The notes below the pieces were generated by a model. It was not told the DNA's origin and searched no databases. It saw nothing but the letters and a program-made list of their open reading frames with translations. This document shows positions 45,899 to 58,400 of a DNA stretch of 64,000 nucleotides, piece after piece. Within the stretch, counting starts at the first letter, position 1; each line of letters opens with the position of its first letter. Both the position numbers and the translations under genes were made by a program. This DNA is from Circinella minor (lineage: Eukaryota > Mucoromycota > Mucoromycetes > Mucorales > Lichtheimiaceae). The stretch spans positions 62,001 through 126,000 of the forward strand of contig JAEPRB010000100.1 in NCBI GenBank assembly GCA_016758965.1, in the 5' to 3' direction.

Positions 45899-47403
45899 TT
45901 ACATGAAATATGATGAAGGGTCCATTATAGGGAAAAATCTTGGATCTGGACCTGCTGGGTATGAAGTAGTAACAGTAGTTGTAGGTGTAGTTGTTGGAAT
46001 GACATTTGTATGATGACTAAGAGTATTATTAACAGTAGTGGAAGTTGCAGTAACATTATGTCGCTGTTGATAATGAGGTTGATGATGACGATTTAATTGT
46101 TGCTGCTGCTTTTGCTGTTGTTGTTGTTCCTCATGTGACCTTGTATGTTTTCTTAATGATCGAGAATGGAAATACGCTTTGCCACAACCAGGTACAGCGC
46201 AGTGATAAGGGCGAATGTTGGAATGTGTCTTGATATGTGTACTCAAAGAATCAGGACGAGAAAATCGTTTGGAACAACCTTGGACAGTACATTGAAATGG
46301 TCTTTCTCCTGTATGTGTTCGCATGTGATTATGCATCTTGTGACGTTTTGTAAATGGTTTTTTACTTCGTGGACAACCAGCCCAAAAACAAAAGTAAGCA
46401 GGCTAAAAAAAGAAAGTAAAGTTGATATTACACATATGTTAATTATATATATAAAGTATTAAAAGAAAAAGACGAGAAATGACATCAGAATTGATATTCT
46501 AATAGTCAGTTTTTTTTTTACCTTTCCACTTCCCACATGGTCTTCCCTGATATGCAAGATCAGTTGATCTAAAGTAGCCGTCCTCACTCCGCATTTTATC
46601 CATCGGCATCGGTGTTCATTGTCACCCGATCCGACTAAATACAAATGAATAAAAGAAAGAGCAATCAATAAGTTTGTACAATGTGAAAAAGTTTTTATAT
46701 TAGTATTTGAAATATACCTGAAGCAGGACTATCGCTATTGGTTGTTGGAGTAACAGTATGTGTGATGGTATTATTATTGGTAGTATTTGTTGATGTCACG
46801 CGGCAATGATTCGGACTGTAAGCCGATGAAAAAATTTCAGGAGGGTAGTACATCATGGTGTCATGATTCGTCAATGACATCCCAGCTGGCGTGAGCTTTG
46901 TGGAAGCCCCAATCGTTGGGATAATAGAATCCTATTGAACGTACAAAAGTCATGCGTAAGTTACTATTTTTCTGCAGGGGCCTTTTTTTTTTTTTGAAGG
47001 AAGCAAAAAAAAAAAAAAATCCACAGAGATTTTTTTTATTTGGCATAAGCACTAAATAACAAAAAGCATAATATTTAAGCAGATGAGATACCTCGTGATA
47101 ATATGGAATATCCATTATTTCGGCTCGCGTTCCGTTCCATGGGGGCGAAGATGTTGATGATGATGATACGGTAGACATGTCCCAATGTGTTGAAAACGCG
47201 TATTGTAATGGGATATCTATTATGAATGACATTATGGATTATTTAGCTTACATATTTTCTTGTATGCTATTGTTCCCCCGGTCCATTTAACACGGTAAAT
47301 TTAGTTTTTAGTTACCGTCGTTTATCAAATCAGTATAATAATGATCACTATGTGTATTAGGTGGTGTTGGGTATACGTTGCAATACGTTTGTGAAGCGTT
47401 CAT
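45899..47403 (-). CDS. C2H2 zinc-finger transcription factor, Gli/Zic-type
   Basis: Five exons: 47403-47316, 47216-47092, 46931-46718, 46634-46522, 46402-45899, giving 347 residues. Residues 1-142 are Ser/Thr/Asn/Pro-rich, probably an activation or regulatory region. Finger 1 (about 152-175) reads CRWIKC...H-x4-H; finger 2 (about 185-206) CFWAGC...H-x3-H. Both have the Trp between the cysteines, the tandem CWCH2 signature of Gli, Zic, Glis and PacC-type proteins. Fingers 3 and 4 are classical: FQCTVQGCSKRFSRPDSLST and YHCAVPGCGKAYFHSRSLRK, with TGERP and SNIRP linkers. A poly-Gln run and a His/Thr tail follow. It probably binds DNA through fingers 2-4. The target pathway is unknown; it is not close enough to PacC/Rim101 to claim pH control. 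Confidence 0.85.
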
Positions 47404-48025
47404 GATGGAAAGGAGTTTTTTTTTTTTATAAATGATATAGCAAAATAACTACTTTCGTATAAAACAAATTTGTTTAAGGTGTAATTCGAAAGGTTTGGTT
47501 GATTGATTGTTGAATATTTAATTGTATTAAAAAAAGTGAAAAAGTCAAATTCTTCTTCGTTTATATAGTTCTTCAGCGAAGTCATAGGATTTATGACAAT
47601 ATACCAAAAGGGATAAAAAAACTGATTTTTGAGGGTAGGCGAAGTCTGATATTATGAGATAGAGTAATATAAACTAGAGTGTCTGTGCTCCCTTCGCTCC
47701 CCCAATTATTACATTATCATCAAAAAAAAAGTAAGTAATGTCATGATTATCATACAAAGAGAGAGAGAAAATACTCACTCAGCTTTCGTTACCTTAAAAA
47801 GTAAGCCGGAATTTTTATATTATATTTTTCAACAGAAAAAAAGGTCTAGATTTTTGATGGAATGCGCTTCCGATCCGAAAGTTTGTGTTTTTTTGGGAGG
47901 GGGGGAGGAAGGAGAGATTATGTTATGTATACAGATATTTTAAGTTTTAGGTTGATGGGGGGAGGATTAGGGAGATAGTAGGGGGGAAGTTAAGTATGAT
48001 CGACAAATAAGTAAAAAAAAACTCC
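47404..48025. other. Spacer upstream of the zinc-finger gene
   Basis: AT-rich with G-rich runs near 47895-47990. No exon supported. Confidence 0.45.
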
Positions 48026-49057
48026 TCATCTGCTTCTATTAGCCCGATTAGTCTGGTCTTGCTGTTTATTCTAAAAAAATATATAGCACAAAACATAGTC
48101 AAATGACGTGTGAAGGAAGAAAGATACGAGAATTCTCATTTTTTTTATATTGAATTCTTTAAAAACCAATCAAACTTACTTCAACAATCTGTCTAGCTTC
48201 CGTATGGATGGCAGTGATTGGATCCACCAGATTACTTTGTATCTTCTGACCTATTGAGGTCTCCTTTAGCCAGTGATCTGCCGAATCTTCTAAAGAATGA
48301 ACAGTATCTCCAACATGCATCTTTTGATTTACTCGATTCCAATAAGGCTCAACGCGATTCCATACCCCATATTTCTTGTCAAAGTCGGATGCTGCATGTA
48401 AAATTGGATCTGTCAGTTTATATCCGGCTGCTACTAGTTCCGCCATAATAGTGGATTTGCTTTTTGCTTCTTGTTCTTCTTTTTGAATAGTAGTTTTATC
48501 ATTATCATCATCCTTCTCATCTGATGTTAAAGCAGACGCTTCCTTAAAATATGGTTCGACAACAATCTCTCTTCCATTGACAGTTGCTTTTTTTTTTTGT
48601 TTATATATGTAATAATAATAAATGTGCAGGTTAATAAAAAAGAGACACATAATTTAACAATGACGACGAAATAAAACAAAGGACACGAGGTTTCATCCTT
48701 TACTTTTGAGGTATAAATAATGAGGATAAGGAGCACGAAGGGAAGGTAGAGTGCTACGCATAATGATCAAAGGGAATGAAAAAGAACAGTATGGTAATAG
48801 ACAGCAATAAAAAAAACATAAATAATAATGCAGTTATATTACATATTATATTATTTACCATTGTTTAATAAGATAGCTGTCTTTGCTGCAGATGGACGTT
48901 CGAATAAAATGAAAGCAGTTGTATCATTGTTTAATGAAAAGTCTTCAATTTTACCACAAAATGAAAAGAAATCTGTCAGCATTGATTCTGTCGTATCAGG
49001 TGCTACATTTCTGACAATAACGAAGTTTGGTGTAGGTTCAGTAGGAATAGGAAGCAT
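48026..49057 (-). CDS. Vip1-like RRM protein
   Basis: Three exons: 49057-48859, 48586-48180, 48070-48026, in phase, 216 residues. One RRM at residues 10-80: NFVIVRNVAPDTTESMLTDF (RNP2-like VIVRNV), FFSFCGKIEDFSLN, TAFILFERPSAAKTAILLNN (RNP1-like AFILFE), then GREIVVEPYF. After an acidic linker comes the conserved helical part MAELVAAGYKLTDPILHAAS then FDKKYGVWNRVEPYWNRVNQ and ITAIHTEARQIVE, ending in a short Gln/Arg tail. One N-terminal RRM plus this A-x-G-Y-x-L-x-D helix layout is that of fission-yeast Vip1 and its fungal relatives; their biochemical role is poorly known. The acceptor before exon 2 follows an A-run rather than a pyrimidine tract, which is unusual. Confidence 0.85.
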
Positions 49058-52000
49058 AATTATTTGATAGATTATTTAATTCAAGAGAAAAAAGAAAAAC
49101 GATGACAAAAAAAAAATGCCCTTGCTCATTTTTCTTTATTTCTTCTATCCCTTCCCTTAGTTTCTATTACTATGACTGCATTATTCTTTGTTATTTTGGA
49201 TTCTATTTTTTTTTTAAAAAAAAACCCTTGTTATATTGACAATGGTAATGGACTTTTTTTTTCAATACACTTTCCAAACGTTCCAGGGGTGTTATGTTTA
49301 AAGTTGACTTTTGAGTCCCAAGAAAGCTTTATTTTTATTTTTATTGCTTAATCATTCTCCTTCTTTTTCTTTCATCCAAGTGCTTTTTGGACATTTTAGT
49401 ATAATTTATACAGTGCACAGACTTGTATAAAAATGATTTTCAAGTAGTTGCATTAAAAAGCTGTTACCATAGTAAAAATAAAGCTGCAAATCAGTAGCGT
49501 AGAACTTTTTTTCTTTACCAAGTTGCACATGCATAATTTGAGCACAAGGTAGGAATTATAAAGTCTTGTAACCTTTCATCACAAGTCCATACTACTATTG
49601 TTAAAGATTGTTATTACTATTGTGTTAGCAGGTGATCTATCGTTATTTATCAATCGTAACACATGCTTGCTTGCATTTTATTTTTATTTTCAATCGCAAT
49701 AATAATAAAGCGGAGGGATAAAATAAAAATTTTGCTTGATGTAATAAACATAACATCCATATTAGGAAACTATTTGTTACACTATGTTTTAAAAGGATGC
49801 TTTAGGAAAAAAAAGCTGTCCTGATCGAGTTGGTTGTTATTGTTGTGAATAAAAGATATGAAATAGTATAAAGGGGATTATAAGTAATAATTTTTATTCC
49901 TTAATAAATTTAAATATATACGATATTTTTCCACCTCTTCATCATTTAAAAAACTGTTTATTAATTATTACTATTGGACTTAATCCTGACATGTATTTAA
50001 AACGAGTGATCAAAACATATGATTTGGTCACTTTTGCATATAAAAAATGGATATAGATATTCTTTATTAATTAAAAAGAAAAAACAAAATAAAAAACACA
50101 TGTTTTATGAGTATATTAATTGCGTGATATTGAATGACGATATGTATATAACATATATACATAATAGAGAAGGTAAACCTGTAGTTTTTTTCTTAAAAAA
50201 ACATTTGAAAACTTTTATGTATAATATTGTATATAACTCCTGTATATGGGATAAAGAATATTTTTGTTTAACAAACATCGTGGAGTTTCGTATTATTATT
50301 TGTGTATTACACTAGCACTAATCACATCATTTCCATCATACGAACAAATCAAATATCTCACATTTCGGTACGATCCGACGATAAAGTATCAAATCAGGTA
50401 ACTGTCGGGGCGTAGTAATAGAGAAGTAAAAGGAGAACAATAGTGAATGGTACAACCATTACAAAAGAGTTTGTCAAACAATCTCATAACAATAAGAAAA
50501 GAATGAATCAATATTGTTGGTTCACAGTTAAAATTCATCTTACAAGTTTTGAAAAACAAACTAAACAAGAGGTCTACTGATACTAAAACAATACTAATCA
50601 AAACATAGGTATCTTATTACGAACATTTCCTATTGATCTTTATATATAGTATATGAATGTTGTGCAAACATCAGTGTTCTTTATTTATCTTTTTTTTCGC
50701 TCTCCAAAACCCAGGTGTTGTTTATATTTACGGACAAGAAAGCGTTTCTAGTTTAATATGTTATAGTTTATTAAATATGTATAATTCGGAAAGTTACTCT
50801 TAATATTATTATCATTGTGTATAAGGAGCATATCAGGTATAATAATGTAAAATACCACAGTGTTACTATTAATGTTGGCATATGACTTATTACTATGATT
50901 GATAATATAATGAGAAAGGAAGATCTTTTCTAAGCTTTCTTATTGCTATTACTGATTAGTGATTTTTTTTATATATTTTGTTTCCTAATATATAATAGTA
51001 TATTTAAATAAGCAATATGACCAAGGAGAGATAATCATTAGTGTTTTTTTCGCATCGTGATAATGATGAGGTGGCTTTCTTTACAAAGGGATAATAACTA
51101 AAGATACAATTATAGTGAATTGCTCATGAATATATTAGTCGGTCCATTAAACAACTATTGGGTTGTTTGGTAACATTATCCACAATAAAACTTGGTTTTT
51201 TATTTTATTTTATTTTGATTGCTGTTTGTCCATCACCTGATACTCCGTATTATAAAAAAATTGCTTGATAGTAATATTAGCACATTAACATAGTATAATG
51301 TACGTAAGCCATAAAAAATAATGGTGATCATGTTTTTTTCTTCTTTCCCCACTCATCCAACAATGTATTTGGAAACATTCCTAGATCCTGTGATTTTGTA
51401 ACATTCATTAATAAAAGCGCCGTTACTAGAAACTCTTTTCTTTTTTTAAACCCTAATAATAAACTCAAAAGATAATTGGAAGAAATCTTTATATCTACTG
51501 TGTGATTGCTTTTCGTCGTTGTTGTTGTTTTTTCTCCTTTCCCGTGTCCGGAAGTAAAATTATAAAAAAAATTAAAGGGTCCCGATCTACTATAACCCAA
51601 TGAATTTCAATTATAAAAGTCGTATACCCTCCACATGACCTTTGCGATAATTACACAAGTTGAGTTCTATAACATTTTTATTACTATTCTACTTGAATGA
51701 ATTTATCCGTTGAATTAGAAAAATGGAACAGAAGAAAAGTGAAGCGACAAAAGGGAGAAAAGAGGTACAACAATGACGTTTTTGTAATTTAAGTGGTCTA
51801 GACAACAAGTCAGTTCTTCCCATTGTAGAGTACATTTCTTATATCAAAAGCATTACAAAATCATTTTCTTTTTATTGGTGCATTATATGTCTAAACGTAT
51901 ATGGTCTTCTTTGATTTGTTTATATTTTGTGCAGAATACGTACTAGAAAATGTTACTTTATTGATTTTTGCATCTTTAACTCCTAATCTATTATTATACC

Positions 52001-53783
52001 TATTCATATAATTGGTGTTGCTGGGTATGCAAAGAAAGTACATTATAGTCTCTTTTTTTTTGGGGGGTAAAGAAAAGAAGAATTGGAATAACTATACATA
52101 AGGTTTAGTAATGTGCGAATATAATAATATCATTGCACACATCTATTACACTTTAACGCTTCTATGATACATACTACTACACACGCAGAGATATTTACGT
52201 ATCACAGGTCAGGTTTCAGCTTCAACTACATATTCTTTATAATAATGACTATACAATACATAGAATCTACATCGGATCATTGATCATTAAAACAAAGATA
52301 AATTATTATATTAGCAAGTTTTTTTTTATTTCAATCTATATTATAGCTGTTTTCTCATTTGACACATCTAGGTAAATGTAATTTTTTTATGCTATACCTT
52401 TTTTTAACTATCAGGATAATATGACACTGTTTCCATTTATAATATAATAAACCAAAAAAAAAACATAAAAAAAGGCAACTGACATATGACAAATTTTTAA
52501 ACTGATAGCTTCGGATAATGCCTTCCGATTTGCGTGCTATATGCAAAGGGAATAAGAGAGATTATTCGTCATTCGCAATCATCCTTTGTTCATGATTACT
52601 AACTTTGGTTGATTTGCTTAGAAAAAAGTAGCCATAGGTACACTCGGACTTATTCCAAATCAAGTAGCTTTTGAGTAATTGGGGGTTTTTTTACCCCAAT
52701 AGATGTTGTGTTTTGTCCGTGATTGTCAACGCGCCACGTATAAGATGACAATAAGAAGAATGGCTACGGCGCTATCCGCGATTAAAGCAAATAATTCATT
52801 AAGAGAAAAAAATAATGTGAAGTGATTTCAAACTCTATTTTTTTCTACTTAATAGTATAAGCGTAATCAAACAAACAATCATTATAATACTTCTACGATA
52901 TCATAACAGATGGTAAATAATAGATTTCATTCTTAGTTTTGACATGTATATATGTATGTTTTCTTCCGAATGATAATAATAATTGTTATATTAATAAGTT
53001 GAGATTGAACAAATGAATAGTGTGATCAACGATTGAGCGTAGTAGGTAATGATAAAGAAGATCTATCGTTTTTTTTTTTTGGAAACAATCATTATGAAAC
53101 AGGGAGTCTCATTAAGATTTCTGTGTACGCATTGTTGTTAATCAACAAAAAAGCATGCTGACTGTTTTGTTATTTTGTTAGCGTACCAATAACCATTCTA
53201 AGTTCCTTTTTTTGTATAACTGCGCTATTTTTTATTGTTATCATTGCTGTTGTTGTTTGTTACTGTGTAGTTAAAAAATACATATTACGTATTATATTAT
53301 ATAAAGTATCAAACTGGTTGATTTTATGAAAATCACAAATAAATTGAATGTGCATGATTTTTCTTGCTTTAAACTTTGACGGATTTCCATTTTTATAACT
53401 ATGAAACTTCAAGGAGGAGAAAAGAGAGATACACAACATCTATTGTTGTTGTTATTATCATCGCCGTCGGTAAACCGAACCGACAGTTCCGATCTCTTTC
53501 TCTTTGTATATATACATCACTATTATACAAGTATTGTAAAACGAAAAAAAAAATGTACAACTCGGGAAATACTGTTGTCTAAAATAATTATTAATAATTA
53601 TCGGTATATTCTATTGGTACAATATCATTTATTCTTAAATTATATTATTATACAAAAAAAGAAGAGAACAGGTTTTTTTTTTCTTTTCTCTTCTCATGAT
53701 CATTATATTTTTCTTCTTTTTCTTTTACTTGTTTTAGAACAACAACAAATTAACCACTAGATTCCTTTCACTTGTTTTTTTTT
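49058..53783. other. Gene desert of about 4.7 kb
   Basis: AT-rich DNA with many in-frame stops on both strands and no exon pair I can join. A 90-codon minus frame at 51328-51600 contains ALLLMNVTKSQDLGMF but has no supporting context. A small hairpin (ATTGGGG with CCCCAAT) sits at 52679-52702. The plus frames at 53376-53760 are low complexity. Nothing else is seen. Confidence 0.4.
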
Positions 53784-55473
53784 TCAAATTCTATCTTCTA
53801 CGTAGTTACCGCCTGGAATTTTTTCTTTCAAAATATTCTCAGTAATATTCCAAAGCTTGGTAGCATTCTCTTTTGATTTACTAAATCCGTTACTTGAACC
53901 ACATTTCGCAATAGGTACCTATATCGTTGTTGTTATTGATGTCAGTCGCGTAATAATACTTTGTGGCAGGTTGATAAAAAGCAATGAGTTTTTTTTTCTT
54001 ACATAGTATTGTCCTTTGATGTCTTTTTGTTCAATATCAGGACTAGTAGCTAAGTACAGTTGTGTAAGGGCACCTTTCTCAACTGAAATAAAATACAGGT
54101 TGGTAATCGAGTCAATGAAGGAGCCTTTTTTTAACAAACCTCCCTGATAATAAGGATCGGTCTTGATGGCACCAGGATGGTTACAGTTTACATAAACCTA
54201 ATAAAGAAGAAAGTTAAAGGAAGAACAACAAAAAAAGACCTGTCAACTATTTTGGTTCGATATGATTATAATGATAAACAAAATAGTATCCTTACGTATT
54301 ATAACAAAGAAGATGAAAAAAGTTATGTTATATTATGCAAAAAGGAAAAGAATGTTTTTATCATTACTTACATTATTGATGCCTTTTTCCTTTAATCGAC
54401 GGGTCAACTCATATGTAAACAAGATGTTAGCAACCTAATAATATTATATATATGTTACATTAATAAAAAAAATTATTTGTACATAAGCTACAATAAAATA
54501 CTAAATTAAATTGATAACTAATATATCTACGTAATAAGAAAAAAAACAGTTGTTGTTAAAAATATCATTATTATTACCTTTGTTTTAGCGTAATGTGTTT
54601 TTCCATTATAGTTCTTTTCATCACTTATTTTCTCAAAGTCAACACCTGTTAGGGTTGTCATAGCATGTAACATGGATGCAACATTGACGATACGACCAGC
54701 ATTTGATTTAATCAATAGTGGGAGAAGTTCTAATGTGAGATAAAAAGGTCCAACATGATTTGTCGCAAACATGGTTTCAATTCCTAAGAAAAAAAACATT
54801 AGTTCATATTTATATATAATATTTATGTGTATGTGAGGGATAGATAATTATTTTATGTGATACATGTATATATACTCTGCTTTTTGCTTATTATTATTAT
54901 CAAGTTTTCTTTTCAAGAATTTTTAATTAATTATATGATAGCAACATACCATCTTCTGTCAATTGGAAAGGAACATCTAAAAGACCAGCATTATTCAATA
55001 AAATATCAATTTTATCAAATGTCGTTAAAATGGTCTCTGAAAATTTTTTGACCGAGGCTAGTGAGGACAGATCAAGAATAATACATTCAACTCGTTTATT
55101 CCCAGTTTGTTCCTGAATCTCCTTGACAACGGCATCACCTTTTGTTTGGTTTCTACATGCAACAATACTAAATAGTAATAATAATTCGTTGGTATAGTAA
55201 CAAAACCGTAACGATCGTCAACAACAACATATTACTGAAGAGAACTACATTTTGATATTAATGATACTTACACATAACAGTTTTTTCGCGCAAGCTCAAA
55301 GGCACATACTTTTCCGATCTATTAATTATTATTTGGTAAGTTCTCTCTATTTTATTTTCTATTTTAAGTATTTGAATGAGGAATGGTGGAATCTAATTTA
55401 CCCCTGCAGTACTTCCCGTCACAATGGCAGTTTTTCCAGAGAGATCAGGAATGTCATTCAGACTAAATGTCAT
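53784..55473 (-). CDS. Short-chain dehydrogenase/reductase, retinol-dehydrogenase-like
   Basis: Seven exons: 55473-55402, 55318-55272, 55167-54950, 54783-54578, 54434-54372, 54197-54003, 53918-53784, giving 311 residues. Classical SDR features: cofactor motif TGSTAGIGK near residues 19-27; VIVACRN, where the Arg after the second strand suggests NADP(H); LDLSS; the structural LLNNAG; NHVGPFYLT; the catalytic Ser region IVNVASMLHA; and the YAKTK active-site Y-x3-K near residue 178. NCNHPGAIKTD follows. The insert between Ser and Tyr (TTLTGVDFEKISDEKNYNGK) is typical of the retinol-dehydrogenase/WWOX-like branch, which reduces carbonyl groups on lipids or xenobiotics. No signal or membrane segment is seen, so it is probably cytosolic. 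The substrate is unknown. Confidence 0.9.
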
Positions 55474-58400
55474 TTTTTAATAGTAACAATAAAAAGGAAT
55501 AATATATACAAAAAATGAAAGAAAAGAAAACAAATCTATATATTTCGTCTTATTTTTTTTTTAACTTGCAATGTCCGGCGCGGATTGTAGCACAATATCT
55601 TCGTTATCCACATAAACGCACACCTCTTTAAAATAATGGGTTTGCTGTCAAATTTCATTTATGACTATAATATTTATCAAAGAACATATTATATACTTTA
55701 TTAACATTCAAATTATTTTTCATTATCCTAATAACATCATGTTGTGATTAAATCATTAATACTCTGTATATATTGTAATATAGAAGTGGATTCTTTATAG
55801 CTGTTTTTCCTTCATGTCAAAATCAAAAAAGGGTATAGCAAGGTAGTTCAAAAAAAAATCTCAGCTATCGGTTTTCAAAAAATAAAAAATAAAGAACGTG
55901 CCGATCACATTCCACGTGGAGTAAAATTGTCTATTTACCAAGACTCTTATATCCATATAGACCAGATTACATATATTATATATGTAAATAGAGAGAGAGA
56001 AAGAGAGGTAAGACATCCTTTATATCTCATTTAAAATTTCTTTTTTTTATCAGAAAGGTTCCCTTCTAATGGGAATAAAAACTAGTTTTCTTTTTGATTC
56101 GCAATAGACAACCAATCAATTTAAAAAAGATCACTGTAAATCATGTAATGAGTCGATAATTCACGATATATAAGATCTATAACTTCAAGATTTACTTGTA
56201 AAATTCGCTATTATTAATACAAATGATCATCAAATCGTGAATTGTGACACATTATTATTCGACATTCGTGTATTAGTTTACGGGGAGGGGAAATAATCTC
56301 ACTATGAAAGTGCTATACGAGATAACAGTAGAATAACATGTCTCAACCCTGCTGCTGACTAACTACAACTTTAGGACATATATTAAAACATAACTAATGA
56401 AAAGCAATAGATTGTGGTAACCAAAGAAAACAGAGAAAATCAATAGTGGCACATATTCTAATGCAATTAATTATCGAGGCCAAATATGATCACAGTACTG
56501 CCTTATTGTAAAATCATGTAAAAACGATTTCTTTCATATTTACAAAATTTCAACCTTTTAATAAATGAGTACCCCCATGCTACACCAAAAGAAATAGCAC
56601 ATGTAATAATGTCAACAGCACTAGGAAGATTACGGGATACAGTACTATCCTGCCCAAATCCACTGTCTTAATATTCTCATTGATGCACCTGTGATTGTGA
56701 ATGTCAATCAAATTTTGTCACATTACCTCCACCTATGTTAATTCAAGCTGCAAGATAGATCAACAGCAATATCAATAGTAAATATTATGTGTCGTAACCG
56801 TAAAATCTAGAACCCATCCAATACAACAATGAGCTTATCAGTGATATACATTATCGCACTCATGACCAAATAAGAATTGAACAAACTTGGCTCAAAAAGT
56901 GGTGGTGATCTATATATTCATGCATAAAAAATTACAAAATATTCCACTTTGTATAGCTTATTGATCAGGGAGTACGGGTTACTAAACCGTTACTTGTTCA
57001 TTAGCCAACAACAATCAAAGTGTCATGACTCAAACCTTAATACGGCTATCATGTCGGGAAAGCATAAATTCATGTTCTAAAGAAAAACAATAGTATTAAT
57101 AACAATAATGCATCTATACTATTTATGTAGCTGCAGTCTATTTTCTTAGACATACAGCATTACTCCAACAACGATCCAAAAAATATTCCGGTTAACCCAG
57201 TTATCGTATGACTATTACATACATCATTCAACAACCATACCAATTTGTAAGTAAAAGTCTTTGTTTTGAACAGCACAGATGCCTTTAATTTAACTATGTA
57301 CCTACTCAAATTAGCTCGTTATGTTCTATTGTAACAAAATATAATAATTACTTTCAGTAATGAAACTGATATGCAATAACTAGCGTCGAATCTAAAAATA
57401 TACATCTTCAGAAGAAAAAAAAAATGGTCTGTCAAGAGTTCTGCATCCCAAGTCAAAATAATAAAAAAGCCCATCAGCCTGGATTATATTAATCTTACTC
57501 CATCATCATATTGTGTTTTTTACATTGATTGCTTTTTTGAGATTAGGACACGCCAATCGTTGACACTGCATGATGTATCCAGCATCAGTAAAAATAGTAA
57601 TAATGAAACACTTGCTAGAAATCATTTCTTTTCTCAGTATTTCTTGTAGTACATATTAGTGAATTACATATAGCAATAATTCTATATACTGTTGACTATT
57701 TTTTTTCTTGTACTCGCCTTATTATAAAACATTATACAAACCACACGTAACACCGTGAAAGAAAAGAATTAGTAGATAAGGCCAAATACACTCCAGTTTA
57801 AAAAAGCTTTATAGCAGTAATATTACAATACATTCAATGCTGCGGGTTCCCATGTTTCCATCTATGTAGACAGATATATGTTTTTGTATTGTAGAAGATT
57901 GTTTGACAAAAAAAACCAATAACACTATGCACGTTGATTGAGTAAACATTAAACGCATCATACCTAAATAGCAATCTTCCCCCCTTAAAAAAGGAGTATC
58001 ACAGGTCATCATTTAAAATCTTGGAATGTAAAGATTTGTCTAGAATACGTTTAAATTTAATACCCCCCCCCCTTTTTTTATTTTTTCATGGGAGCATCTT
58101 TAACTTGTTATATCAAGCGGCGCGAAAAAGAGTGGTTCTATTTAGTAACTATAGGAACATTTAAAAGAACATTCGGCAATCACACTATCATAAGATATAA
58201 CACCAATAATAAATACATATGCAACTTTGTTTTGAATGTTTTGAAGACGAAATCATGAGATCGTAATAATGTATGTGTTATAAGCATGGCGCAGCACACA
58301 TGAATAATTTCAATTCCTTATTTTTTTATTTTGTTTACATTGATACATACCATTGACATTAGAGTTATTTATACACCTAGGCTATGTACTATAATATTTT

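Noticed and set aside
51328..51600. Minus frame of 90 codons in the gene desert
   Set aside because: Some protein-like phrases, but no splice partner, no family signal and a Lys/Thr low-complexity half.
52679..52702. ATTGGGG/CCCCAAT hairpin as an RNA element
   Set aside because: Only 7 bp with a T-run loop; expected by chance in a long AT-rich spacer.
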